From positions 1 to 38,124 of the forward strand of contig DRPG01000515.1 of NCBI GenBank assembly GCA_011376105.1: DNA of 38,124 nucleotides, written 5' to 3'. The translations under genes were made by a program, and so were the position numbers. The stretch's first letter is position 1. Every line of letters begins with the position of its first letter. Under the pieces are notes generated by a model, which made no database searches, was not told the DNA's origin, and worked only from the letters and a program-made list of their open reading frames with translations. Positions 8,635 to 16,223 of the stretch are shown here, piece after piece. The stretch is from Deltaproteobacteria bacterium. GTDB taxonomy: Bacteria; Myxococcota_A; UBA796; GCA-2862545.

Positions 8635-9024
8635 ATGCGCACCGTCTCGGGACCGATCCCGATCTTGTTCCTCACGAGCTGCTGGATCCAGCCATCGGAG
8701 ATCCAGGCCAAGTTCGCCGTCGAGACCTCCGACACCGCCGATCAGCCCTCGATCGACGCCCTCGAGCCCCTGGGGTCCGGATCATCGGCTCCAGGGGGCG
8801 AGCCAGGGGCCTCTGCTTCAGCCACGGCAGGGGCTCTCGCGGCGTCGATCGCAGCCTCGGGGGGGGAGCCGGGGGCCTCCACCGGGGGAGCCTCGGAGGC
8901 CTCCACCGCAGCCGCGGCAGGCCCCTGCCCGGCGTCGATCGGGATCGGGGGGTGCACCCCGGGCAGCGCGTCGCCGGGCAGCGCGTCGCCGTCGGGCCCG
9001 ATCCCGAGGAAGTCCTCCCGGTAG
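8635..9024 (+). CDS. Possible short lipoprotein, antisense over the AI-2E gene's 3' end
   Basis: A 129-residue reading frame starting at ATG behind a good GGAGGG ribosome-binding site directly downstream of the methyltransferase. The N-terminus looks like a lipoprotein signal: a hydrophobic stretch ending in a lipobox-like LTSC (Cys16), followed by WIQPSEIQAKFAVETSDTAD. A small-residue/Cys-Trp start followed by an acidic, Thr/Asp-rich segment is also how the MopE-like lipoprotein at 28.2 kb begins, so this could be a truncated relative. From 8742 it runs antisense through the low-complexity tail of the AI-2E family gene, and its C-terminus becomes Gly/Ala/Ser-rich. It is either a real short gene, a decayed lipoprotein reading on by chance, or spurious. 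Confidence 0.4.
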   Translation: MRTVSGPIPILFLTSCWIQPSEIQAKFAVETSDTADQPSIDALEPLGSGSSAPGGEPGASASATAGALAASIAASGGEPGASTGGASEASTAAAAGPCPASIGIGGCTPGSASPGSASPSGPIPRKSSR

Positions 9025-10094
9025 ATCGTGAACAGCGCCAGGAACGCGGCCACGATCACCGGTCCCACCAGGGCACCGGGGAAGCCCATCCACGACAGCC
9101 CCCCCAGGACCGCGAGGAAGATCAGCAGCGGGTGGATGTCGGAGCTCCCCCGGAGGAACAGGGGCCGGACGAGGTTGTCGATCCCCCCCGTCAGGCCGGC
9201 GTTCCACACCGCGAGGAACACTCCCCAGCCCAGCCCCTTGGTGGCACCGACGTACAGGGAGACGGGGCCCCACACCATGGCGGTGCCAAAGATCGGGAAG
9301 AAGGACATCGCGGCGGTGAGGATCGACACGAACAGCAGCTGATCCACCCCTGCGACGGTGAACCCGATGCTGGCGACCAGCCCCTGGACCGCGGCGGTGG
9401 CCAGCGAGCCGATCACCAGGTTGTTAGAGAACTCCCGAAACACGAGAAACAGGCGTTTCTCGTAGCGATCGTCCATCGGGGACAGGTGCATCGCCGCCCG
9501 GGCGACCCGGGGGCCCTCCATGTACAGGGTGACCACGGCGAACAGGTAGATCACGACATCGACCGCGGTGACCACCACCGATCCCACCAGCCAGGGCACG
9601 GCGGTGGTCAGGGACTGGGCCAGAGCCACCAGCCCGTCCCGGAGGGGGTGGGTCACCATCCCGACGAGATCGAGATCCTCGAGCCAGGGGGTCCACCAGT
9701 CCTCGTCGGAGCCGAGCTGCTCCAGGCTCCCCACCAGCTGGGAGACGTACGCCTCGAGCTGCCCGCCGGTGACGTACTCCACGGCCTGCTGCACCACGTG
9801 CAGGGACTGCTGGACGAACCACAGGGTGAGCAGCGACAGCGGCACCAGCACCAGCACCAGCAACAGCACGGTGGTGATCCCGGCGGCGACCGCGCGCCGC
9901 CCCCCGCACCGGGCCTCGACGGTCTCGAACACGGGCCAGGTGACCACCACGGTGGTGGCCGCGAACAGCAGCACATCGGCGAACGGCAGCGCGAGCATCA
10001 CCATCGCGATCAGGGAGGCCGCGAGGTAGCCGTAGAACCATCGATCCTGGGTCTCCTTGGACCAGGGGCTCTCGGGGAGGAGATCGTCGCTCAC
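8742..10094 (-). CDS. AI-2E family transporter (PerM-like)
   Basis: A 450-residue inner-membrane protein of the AI-2E/PerM family, whose members include the E. coli AI-2 exporter TqsA and Na+ or H+ antiporters. About eight membrane segments are seen, with the typical central soluble region (LEAYVSQLVGSLEQLG...) and the family signature in the last third: GSSDIHPLLIFLAVLGGLSWMGFPGALVGP, of which DIHPLLIFLAVLGG is most characteristic. The GTG at 10094 is chosen because it overlaps the plsX stop (GTGA) and gives SDDLLPESPWS directly before the first helix; the longer ORF only reads through plsX. The last 95 residues are Ala/Pro/Glu-rich and disordered, an unusual tail for the family, and are coded opposite a possible lipoprotein. 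Substrate unknown; co-transcribed with plsX. Confidence 0.88.
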   Translation of the reverse strand: MSDDLLPESPWSKETQDRWFYGYLAASLIAMVMLALPFADVLLFAATTVVVTWPVFETVEARCGGRRAVAAGITTVLLLVLVLVPLSLLTLWFVQQSLHVVQQAVEYVTGGQLEAYVSQLVGSLEQLGSDEDWWTPWLEDLDLVGMVTHPLRDGLVALAQSLTTAVPWLVGSVVVTAVDVVIYLFAVVTLYMEGPRVARAAMHLSPMDDRYEKRLFLVFREFSNNLVIGSLATAAVQGLVASIGFTVAGVDQLLFVSILTAAMSFFPIFGTAMVWGPVSLYVGATKGLGWGVFLAVWNAGLTGGIDNLVRPLFLRGSSDIHPLLIFLAVLGGLSWMGFPGALVGPVIVAAFLALFTIYREDFLGIGPDGDALPGDALPGVHPPIPIDAGQGPAAAAVEASEAPPVEAPGSPPEAAIDAARAPAVAEAEAPGSPPGADDPDPRGSRASIEG

Positions 10095-11116
10095 GCGTCG
10101 CCGATCTCCTGCATGCCTGCCTGGGTTCGACCGATCAGATCCCGGCGGACCGCCTTGGCCGCGACCTTGAGCGCGTTTCGGATCGCCCGGGCCTCGGAGC
10201 GACCGTGGGCCTTGATCACGACCTGATCCAGCCCCAGCAGCGGCGCACCGCCGTACGACTTCCAGTCGGTCATCCGCCGGAGCTCCCGCAGGCCCCCACC
10301 GAGCATCGCGAGGCCGACCCGCCACTGCAGCTTGCGTCCCGAGGCCTGCCGCGCCACGTCGCGCACGACCTCGCTGACTCCCTCGAGCATCTTCAGCACG
10401 ACGTTGCCGAGGAAGCCCTCGCACACCACCACGTCGACGGTGCCCCGGGGGATGTCGAGCCCCTCGATGTTGCCCTCGAAGTTCAGGGGTCCTTCGAGCA
10501 GCCGGCGGTGGGCCTCAACGATCGTCGCCGTGCCCTTGTTGGCCTCGGTGCCGTTGGACAGCAGCGCCACCCGGGGGGCCTCGATGCTGCTGATGATGCT
10601 GGAGTAGGCCGAGCCCATCACTGCGAACGAGACCAGATCGGCGGCGGTCGCGTCCAGGGTGGCGCCCACGTCCAGCATCAGGGCGAAGGGATCCTTGTGG
10701 GGACCGTGTCGGCGCTCAGTCGGGTACACCGCCGCCAGGGCCGCCCTGCGGATCCCCGGCAGGCGCCCAAACCGCCTGGACGCAGCCAGGATCGTGGCCC
10801 CGGTGTGGCCCGCGCTCACCAGGGCCTGCGCCTGGCCCGTCGCCACCAGCTCAGCGGCCCTCGCGATCGAGCACTCCGGCATGCGCTCTAGCGCCTCCCC
10901 CGGTCTCTCGTCCATCGCGACGCAGCCCTGGGCGGCGACGAGGGTGAGCCGCTGTGGATCGTAGGCGATCGCCTCGAGGCGCTCCGAGATCCGGGACACG
11001 TCGCCCACCAGCACCACGTGGATATCGGTGTCTTCCCTGGAGAGCATCGCGGCGCCGTCGACGTTGACCTCGAGCCCGCGATCGCCCCCCATCGCATCCA
11101 GGGCCACGGTGACCAC
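10091..11116 (-). CDS. plsX: Phosphate acyltransferase PlsX
   Basis: A 341-residue enzyme that converts acyl-ACP to acyl-phosphate for phospholipid synthesis, acting at the inner face of the cytoplasmic membrane. It opens with the family signature VTVALDAMGGD and contains SAGHTGA, MLDVGA, LLSNGTEANKG, FEGNIEGLDI and VCEGFLGNVVLKMLEG, all diagnostic. Length is normal. GTG 11116 is chosen: AGGAGG lies four bases upstream and the signature follows at once. A longer ORF that reaches into cysC on the other strand has no family-like sequence. In many bacteria plsX precedes fabH, but here fabH is 7 kb away and plsX is followed instead, with a four-base overlap, by the AI-2E family gene. Confidence 0.95.
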   Translation of the reverse strand: MVTVALDAMGGDRGLEVNVDGAAMLSREDTDIHVVLVGDVSRISERLEAIAYDPQRLTLVAAQGCVAMDERPGEALERMPECSIARAAELVATGQAQALVSAGHTGATILAASRRFGRLPGIRRAALAAVYPTERRHGPHKDPFALMLDVGATLDATAADLVSFAVMGSAYSSIISSIEAPRVALLSNGTEANKGTATIVEAHRRLLEGPLNFEGNIEGLDIPRGTVDVVVCEGFLGNVVLKMLEGVSEVVRDVARQASGRKLQWRVGLAMLGGGLRELRRMTDWKSYGGAPLLGLDQVVIKAHGRSEARAIRNALKVAAKAVRRDLIGRTQAGMQEIGDA

Positions 11117-11224
11117 GCTGCCTCCTGACCGTCCCCGTCGGACGACACCGACCATACCACCACGCCGCCGCCTGGACCTGATCGCGGTCTCGGGATACGC
11201 CGCCCAGCTGCCCCCGGAGGAGCA

Positions 11225-11842
11225 ATGAGCGACGAGCCCAAGAGCAAGAACATCACCTGGCATGGTGCCGAGGTCACTCAGGAGCAGCGCGAGACGATCC
11301 TCAACCAGAAGGGCTGCGTGATCTGGTTCACCGGCCTCTCGGGCTCCGGCAAGTCCACGATCACCCGCCGCGTGGAGCAGAAGCTGCTGTCCGACGGTGT
11401 CCACGCCTACTGCCTCGATGGCGACAACGTGAGACACAACCTCAACAAGGATCTGGGCTTCTCTCCCGAGGATCGCACTGAGAACATCCGCCGGATCGGC
11501 GCGGTGGCCCAGCTGTTCGCGGACGCGGGGGTGATCACCTGCACCGCGTTCATCTCCCCCTACCGCAAGGACCGCGACGAGGCCCGGGCCCTGCTGGGCG
11601 AGGGGCGGTTCATCGAGGTGCACGTCTCGACCAGCCTCGAGGAGTGTGAGAAGCGCGATCCCAAGGGCTTGTATCAGAAGGCCCGCTCGGGTGTGATCCC
11701 GAACTTCACCGGTGTCTCGGCCCCCTACGAGGCCCCCACGAGCCCCGAGCTCGTGGTCGACACCGAGGGCCGCACGGTCGACGAGTGTGCCGACGAGGTG
11801 ATCGCCTACCTGCGCGCCCGGGGCTTCGTCCCCGCGCCCTAG
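11225..11842 (+). CDS. cysC: Adenylylsulfate (APS) kinase
   Basis: A 205-residue kinase phosphorylating APS to PAPS, the universal sulfate donor. Walker A is GLSGSGKST (37-45); the APS-binding and lid segments LDGDNVRHNLNKDLGFS (64-80) and ENIRRIGAVA are intact, and the phospho-acceptor-type Ser111 lies in FISPYRKDRDEAR. Length is normal for a stand-alone CysC. The ATG has GGAGGAG at good distance. No cysD, cysN or PAPS reductase is next to it; ATP sulfurylase must be elsewhere. A stand-alone kinase often serves sulfation of carbohydrates rather than cysteine synthesis, and a sulfotransferase-like gene lies at 30.9 kb. That link is inference. Confidence 0.95.
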   Translation: MSDEPKSKNITWHGAEVTQEQRETILNQKGCVIWFTGLSGSGKSTITRRVEQKLLSDGVHAYCLDGDNVRHNLNKDLGFSPEDRTENIRRIGAVAQLFADAGVITCTAFISPYRKDRDEARALLGEGRFIEVHVSTSLEECEKRDPKGLYQKARSGVIPNFTGVSAPYEAPTSPELVVDTEGRTVDECADEVIAYLRARGFVPAP

Positions 11843-11843
11843 G

Positions 11844-11877
11844 ACGCGCTCACGAGATCCACGCGCTCACGAGATCC
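11844..11877. repeat. 17-bp direct repeat after cysC
   Basis: Two perfect back-to-back copies of ACGCGCTCACGAGATCC (11844-11860 and 11861-11877), followed by a shortened third copy (ACGCGC-AGATCC). The repeat lies immediately after the cysC stop in the 187-bp gap before the convergent GMC gene. Function unknown; slippage product is the simplest explanation. Confidence 0.9.
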
Positions 11878-11976
11878 ACGCGCAGATCCAGGGCGCCCAG
11901 AGCTTCGCCCCCGCGCCCCGGGACGCGCCCGGCCGGGGCCTGGGACACCGATCCCGACGGTGGCTATCGCCCCTGC

Positions 11977-12027
11977 GCCCCGGGGGCGTCCCGGCCCGTC
12001 GATCGCCCCCGGGACGCGCCCGGGGGC
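11977..12027. terminator. GC-rich hairpin between convergent cysC and the GMC gene
   Basis: An 18-base arm at 11977-11994 (GCCCCGGGGGCGTCCCGG) pairs with 12009-12027 with one mismatch and one bulged base, around a 14-base loop. It ends three bases before the stop codon of the GMC gene on the other strand and 134 bases after cysC. There is no T-run, so if it ends transcription it would do so as a strong bidirectional stem or together with Rho. Confidence 0.5.
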
Positions 12028-12029
12028 CC

Positions 12030-13547
12030 TCAGCCCGACGCGATCATCTCCCCGACCAACAGCCCGAGCGCCATGGTCGTGACCTGAGGGTTCACCCCCA
12101 GGCTCGTGGGGAAGATGCTGGCGTCGGCCACCGACAGGTTCGACCAGCCCCACACCCGTCCCCGGGGATCCACCACTGAGGTGGCAGGATCGGCCCCCAT
12201 CCGGCAGGTCCCCATCGGGTGGGACGCATACAGCAGCAGCTGGTTGGCGGGGACGTCATGGGGCAGGCATGCCTCGATCCGATCGGGTCGCTCGATGCGC
12301 GCCTGCCCCACCCGCCCGGGGAAGATCTCGGTGGCGCCGGCGGCAAAGAAGACCTCCGAGCACAGCCGCATCCCATCGATCAGGCGCCTCCGATCCCCGT
12401 CGCCGAGGTGGTAGGACAGATCGGGGCCGGCGGGGGTGTGCTGCACCCGGCCCTGGCTGTCTTCGTCGTGGACCAGCGCACCGGCGCTCGCGAGCTTCGA
12501 CAGATCCGCCATCACCTCCAGGGTCGGCACCCCCGGACGGGTCTGCAGCTGCAGGTAGTACTGATCCGGGGTGACGGTGTAGGTCTGGAGCAGGAACCCC
12601 CGCTCCCAGCAGTCGACGTAGTAGCCCTGGGTGACCCCCGACCACATCTTGATCTCCCATGGGAACCGGGCGAGCACCCCCGCCGTGGGGTGGACCACCA
12701 GGTGACGGCCACAGTGGGTGTTGTCGGCCAGCCCGTTGGCGAGCAGGAACAGGGGGGAGCCGACGGGCCCCCCCGAGACCACGAAGGCCTCAGCCCGGGC
12801 CTGGATCGTCCCCATCACCCGCTGGGTCTCGGGATCCAGGATGTCGCCGGTGACCGACACCACCCGATCCCCACGGGTCTGGGCCGAGCGCACTCGACAG
12901 TCGGACCACGCCGCTGCCCGACCCGTCGACAGGGCCTCCACCAGGAAGGTGCGATCTGCGGACAGCTTGCCACCGCTGGGACAACCGTACTGGCAGATCC
13001 CACAGCCGACACAGCCAGGAGCCGAGCGAGCGAGGAACGCACCCTTGAGCCCCAGGGCCTCGGCCCCCTGCCGGAAGATCAGGTTGTTGTTGCGCTGGAC
13101 CTCGAGGGGGTTGACCGCGACCCCCAGCACCTCCCAGATCCGATCGAAGTAGCGCTCCATCCGCTGTGGCTCCAGCGTCCCGCAGCCGTGCTCGTCGCGC
13201 CAGCTCTGGAGCACCTCTTCGGGGCAGCGAAAGCAGATGGCGCTGTTGATCAGGGTGCTGCCCCCCACCCCCCGGCCCCCGGGCATCGGGATGACGGTGT
13301 TTCCCCGGAGGGAGCGTGCTCCCCGGGTCTGGTATAGGTGCTTGAAGGCGAAGGAGGTCTTGGGCTCGAAGTCCTGTGGCTCCCAGTGGCGCCCTTCCTC
13401 GAGCAGGACGACCCGGAGCCCCCCCTGAGCCAGGGCGGCGGCGGCCGCACAGCCCCCGGCTCCGGCCCCGATCACGACCACGTCTGCCTCGATCTCCACG
13501 GCGCCGCCCCGGGAGGAGGCGGCGTGTCTGCCAGGCTCGAACGACAT
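12030..13547 (-). CDS. GMC-family FAD-dependent oxidoreductase with a four-Cys motif
   Basis: A 505-residue flavoprotein that would oxidise an alcohol or sugar. The FAD Rossmann loop is GAGAGG (27-32). The second GMC signature is GGRGVGGSTLINSAICFR (90-107), and the C-terminal active-site pair is His443 (SHPMGTCRMG) and Asn486 (SLGVNPQVT). A segment at 179-190 reads CVGCGICQYGCP, the exact spacing C-x2-C-x2-C-x3-C-P of ferredoxin 4Fe-4S sites. Its ATG overlaps the stop of the upstream Tat-signal subunit by one base (TGATG), a tight two-gene operon. Paired GMC plus 'gluconate dehydrogenase subunit 3'-type genes usually act in the periplasm, with the small subunit carrying the export signal. 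No cytochrome c gene is adjacent. Substrate unknown. Confidence 0.88.
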   Translation of the reverse strand: MSFEPGRHAASSRGGAVEIEADVVVIGAGAGGCAAAAALAQGGLRVVLLEEGRHWEPQDFEPKTSFAFKHLYQTRGARSLRGNTVIPMPGGRGVGGSTLINSAICFRCPEEVLQSWRDEHGCGTLEPQRMERYFDRIWEVLGVAVNPLEVQRNNNLIFRQGAEALGLKGAFLARSAPGCVGCGICQYGCPSGGKLSADRTFLVEALSTGRAAAWSDCRVRSAQTRGDRVVSVTGDILDPETQRVMGTIQARAEAFVVSGGPVGSPLFLLANGLADNTHCGRHLVVHPTAGVLARFPWEIKMWSGVTQGYYVDCWERGFLLQTYTVTPDQYYLQLQTRPGVPTLEVMADLSKLASAGALVHDEDSQGRVQHTPAGPDLSYHLGDGDRRRLIDGMRLCSEVFFAAGATEIFPGRVGQARIERPDRIEACLPHDVPANQLLLYASHPMGTCRMGADPATSVVDPRGRVWGWSNLSVADASIFPTSLGVNPQVTTMALGLLVGEMIASG

Positions 13548-14212
13548 CAGGTGGGCCCTCCACCGCAGGTCGCGCGCCAGCCCATGTGGCCCAGCACCCG
13601 CGGATCGCTGAAGTACGCCATGCCCAGGACCACCCGGAAGGACTCCCGGGCCACACGGCGCACGAAGACGGATGGATCAGACCAGATCTGGAGGGTGGCC
13701 AGTCGCTCGGCGGGGGACAGGCGCGAGAAGCGGTGCCCCCGCGACGCCACCGTGCCCCACTCCAGCGAGTGCAGCAGCCCCCGGAAGCCGCTGGCATGGA
13801 TCGGCTCGAGCACCTCAGCCAGCAGCCGATCGACCTCGGCGGGGACGCCGGCCTCGATCCCGTCGACGGGGAAAGGCCCGGCGGGGAACATCACCTCGGC
13901 CAGGGCCGCCACCACCTCGAGCTCATGGGACGACAGCAGCTGCGCACCGGGAGCCGGCGAGAGGCTCCACCCCGCCCAGGCCCCCAGCACCAGGGCGCCC
14001 GCGGCGGAGCCCATCAGCACCCGCCTCCGGGTGATCCCCCCGGAAGAGCCTATATCTTCGGACTCATCCCCACCGCCGCCGGCGGCAGCGCCGCCCGCAG
14101 CGCCGCCGTCGTCTCCAGCAGAGCCCGCAGCCCCATCGCCGCCGGCAGCGCCGCCCGTGGATCCACCGCCGCTGGGATCTCCTCGATCTGAGCCTGCACC
14201 CTGTCCGTCCAT
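13547..14212 (-). CDS. Gluconate 2-dehydrogenase subunit 3-like protein with internal Tat signal
   Basis: A 221-residue small subunit for the following GMC dehydrogenase. Residues after the signal (LLSSHELEVVAALAEVMFPAG...) match the family pattern in which a helical domain opens with 'E...L.ala..i.P', and it ends with a Cys-containing tail (WRATCGGG). A Tat-type motif TRRRVLMGSAAGAL is followed by a hydrophobic stretch, but about 60 Gly/Ala/Ser/Asp-rich residues precede it, unusually long for a Tat n-region. Start ATG 14212 is preferred over ATG 14245: AGGGG lies six bases upstream, and the upstream ATG lies inside a TATGTT box that may be the -10 element. Function inferred from family and operon. 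Confidence 0.7.
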   Translation of the reverse strand: MDGQGAGSDRGDPSGGGSTGGAAGGDGAAGSAGDDGGAAGGAAAGGGGDESEDIGSSGGITRRRVLMGSAAGALVLGAWAGWSLSPAPGAQLLSSHELEVVAALAEVMFPAGPFPVDGIEAGVPAEVDRLLAEVLEPIHASGFRGLLHSLEWGTVASRGHRFSRLSPAERLATLQIWSDPSVFVRRVARESFRVVLGMAYFSDPRVLGHMGWRATCGGGPT

Positions 14213-14240
14213 CGGTGCCCCTGGGTCAACGATCCCCTGT

Positions 14241-14246
14241 AACATA
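14241..14246 (-). promoter_or_regulatory. Possible -10 box for the GMC operon
   Basis: The minus-strand hexamer TATGTT (four of six matches to TATAAT) sits in one of the few AT-rich spots of the window, 29 bases upstream of the preferred ATG at 14212. The corresponding -35 position (TGGTCG) is weak. Suggestive only. Confidence 0.3.
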
Positions 14247-14281
14247 CTGGTAGGTCAGAAAACCGACCAGTGGGTTTTTTT
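14246..14281 (+). terminator. Hairpin plus T-run in a divergent promoter region
   Basis: ACTGGT (14246-14251) pairs with ACCAGT (14266-14271) and is followed by GGG and seven T (14275-14281). That is the layout of an intrinsic terminator reading towards the AHCY-like gene, whose start is 85 bases further on. An alternative pairing, AAAACC with GGTTTT, overlaps it. No plus-strand gene lies just upstream, so it may be an attenuator in the leader of the AHCY-like operon, the end of an antisense RNA, or simply an AT-rich promoter element. Confidence 0.45.
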
Positions 14282-14365
14282 AGACCAGATCATGAACGGC
14301 TGGGACCCGAGCACCCTCGATCCATCAAATCCGTTAGGCCAGGCGGCCACAGGGCTGGAGGGGCG

Positions 14366-15520
14366 ATGTCCGAAGACCGTTCGTTGTCCGCAGAGCAGGA
14401 GGTGGGGAGGATCAATGTGTTCTTCCCCATCCTGAGGAGCCTCGGGAACCACTGGGCCGCTGCGCGCCCGTGGGAGGGGCACACGATCGCGCTGAACCTG
14501 CACCTGACTCCGCTGACCGCCTGCCTGATCCGGGAGCTCTCCCTGGGCGGCGGGAGCTTCGTGCTCAGCGCGGTCAACCCCCGCACCACCGACAGCGCCA
14601 GCGTCGATCTGCTCCGCAACCTGGGCTTTCGGGTCTACACCGGGGGCGACATGGAGGATCGACACCTCCAGGCGCTGTCCCATCGACCTGATCTGGTGGT
14701 GGACACAGGCTTCGATCTGTTCCACTCGCTGCTGGAGCGGGATCGGGGCGCGCTGGGTGGGGTCCGTGCCGGGGTCGAGATCACCCGCAACGGCGTCACC
14801 CGCCTCCGGGGGAGCAGCGTCCCGTTCCCGATCGTCAACATCAACGACGGGAGGCTCAAGGACAAGGTCGAGAACCGCCACGGGGTCGGCGAGGGGATCT
14901 GGGCTGCGGTGAGCATGGCGACGGGGATGCACCTCGCCGGGCGCCGGGTGCTGGTGCTGGGCTATGGCCCGGTGGGTCGGGGCCTGGCCCGCTACGCCCG
15001 GGCGGCGGGCATGGCGGTCGAGGTCTGCGACACCGATCCGGTCCGGAGGTTGTTTGCTCACTACGACGGGTACCCCACCCCCAGCCTCAGGGACGGGCTG
15101 GAGCGCGCGAGGATCCTGGTGACCGCCACCGGCCGGCGCGACGCGGTCACCCTCGAGCACCTCGCCCACGCCCGCGACGGCCTGGTCTTGGTCAACGCGG
15201 GCCACGGGGGCGACGAGATCGACGTGGCCGGCATCCAGCGCTCAGCCGTCAACCGGGATCATGTGGCGGCCCAGGTCGCCCGCTACCAGCTGGAGACGGG
15301 CAACACCGTGACGGTCCTCGGCGACGGCCACCCCCTCAACATCGTGCTGAACTCGGGCTCCCCCGAGCCGGTCTTGTTGCACTTCGCGGTCCTGGGCCTG
15401 GCCTTGGAGTGGCTGGCCTCGGAGCCGGATCTGCCGGCTGGAGAGGTCGCGGTCACCGGCGACATCGAGAACCGAGCGGCTCGGTTCGCCCTCGAAGCCC
15501 TCAACCCCTCCAGTGGCTGA
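14366..15520 (+). CDS. S-adenosylhomocysteine hydrolase-like NAD-binding protein
   Basis: A 384-residue protein with the AHCY fold order: substrate half, NAD domain (190-340), return to the substrate domain. Recognisable are NLHLTPLTACLI (AHCY HMT.QTAVLI), VNINDGRLKDKVEN (AHCY VNDSVTKSKFDN), the NAD loop LVLGYGPVGRGLA (197-209) and NAGHGGDEIDV (AHCY NIGHFD.EIDV). Against the known active site, His46, Glu138, Lys165 and Asn170 are kept, while Asp131 is Thr114 and Asp190 is Glu169. The C-terminal KPxxYRY tail is missing and the protein is some 50-90 residues shorter than usual. It may be a divergent hydrolase or act on another substrate. ATG 14366 has GGAGG four bases upstream. First gene of an overlapping run with the helical-repeat and Ppx genes. 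Confidence 0.75.
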   Translation: MSEDRSLSAEQEVGRINVFFPILRSLGNHWAAARPWEGHTIALNLHLTPLTACLIRELSLGGGSFVLSAVNPRTTDSASVDLLRNLGFRVYTGGDMEDRHLQALSHRPDLVVDTGFDLFHSLLERDRGALGGVRAGVEITRNGVTRLRGSSVPFPIVNINDGRLKDKVENRHGVGEGIWAAVSMATGMHLAGRRVLVLGYGPVGRGLARYARAAGMAVEVCDTDPVRRLFAHYDGYPTPSLRDGLERARILVTATGRRDAVTLEHLAHARDGLVLVNAGHGGDEIDVAGIQRSAVNRDHVAAQVARYQLETGNTVTVLGDGHPLNIVLNSGSPEPVLLHFAVLGLALEWLASEPDLPAGEVAVTGDIENRAARFALEALNPSSG

Positions 15521-16223
15521 CGCAGCCGAGCACCTGGCCGGGCTCCTGCTGGAGGGGCTGGAGCACCTGCGGCACGGGCGCGCGGCAGAGGCGCTGGGGC
15601 CGCTGCAGGAGGTCTGTGGAGCGCCCGAGCTGGCCCGCGCCGGCGATCTGGAGGACGTGAGGGCCCGGGCCCACGCCCTGCTCGCCCAGGCCCTGCTGGA
15701 GTCCGATCGTCCGCTGGAGGCCGCTCAGCAGCTGGAGGAGGCCCAGCGCCTGGCGGTGCACGACATCGATCTCGGGGGCAGGCGGGCCCTCGCCGAGCTG
15801 GGGGCCCGGATCGAGGCCACGATCACCAGCCGACGGGAGCAGCAGGCGCGGGCGGCGCGGCTGTCCGAGCTGTCCGTCGAGCAGCTCGAGACCCGGGTCC
15901 GGGATCCCGTCGGGCGGGTAGACGTCTTGATCCGGAAGGTCAACGCCGAGATCGATGTCGGTCGCTCCGAGGTCGCCGCCGAGTTGGCCCGGCGGGTGGT
16001 GCGCGGGGCCGTCGCCCTCGGGGATCCTCGTCTGGAGGTGCTCGCCAGGCTCTCCCTTGCCCGGGCCGATCCAGGCCGGGCCACGATCGAGCTACAGCGA
16101 GCCCTCGCCCGGGCCGATCGAGCCAACGAACCAAACCTCGTGACCGCGGTCGTGAGATCCGCGGAGCTGCACGGGATCGCACCGGAGACCCTCGAGGGAC
16201 CACGAGCCGGGGAGGAGGGGTGA
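15513..16223 (+). CDS. Helical-repeat (TPR-like) protein of unknown function
   Basis: A 236-residue, almost entirely helical protein rich in Ala, Leu, Arg and Glu. Repeated helix pairs such as LLEGLEHLRHGRAAEALGPL and RAHALLAQALLESDRPLEAA fit tetratricopeptide repeats at about 5-75, with further helices and a probable coiled coil (LGARIEATITSRREQQARAARLSEL, of which IEATITSRREQQARAARL is typical) in the middle. No signal peptide or membrane segment. The GTG start lies inside the end of the AHCY-like gene (8-base overlap) without its own clear ribosome-binding site, so translation is probably coupled. The stop overlaps the start of the Ppx gene by four bases (GTGA). It could be a scaffold for its neighbours; no catalytic role visible. 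Confidence 0.65.
   Translation: MADAAEHLAGLLLEGLEHLRHGRAAEALGPLQEVCGAPELARAGDLEDVRARAHALLAQALLESDRPLEAAQQLEEAQRLAVHDIDLGGRRALAELGARIEATITSRREQQARAARLSELSVEQLETRVRDPVGRVDVLIRKVNAEIDVGRSEVAAELARRVVRGAVALGDPRLEVLARLSLARADPGRATIELQRALARADRANEPNLVTAVVRSAELHGIAPETLEGPRAGEEG

Noticed and set aside
8952-10226. Long plus-strand frame opposite the AI-2E family gene
   Set aside because: His/Gln/Gly-rich shadow without motifs; the AI-2E signature on the other strand is decisive.
14246-14365. SAH or SAM riboswitch ahead of the AHCY-like gene
   Set aside because: None of the conserved core sequences of known SAH or SAM riboswitches is visible; only a hairpin with a T-run was found.
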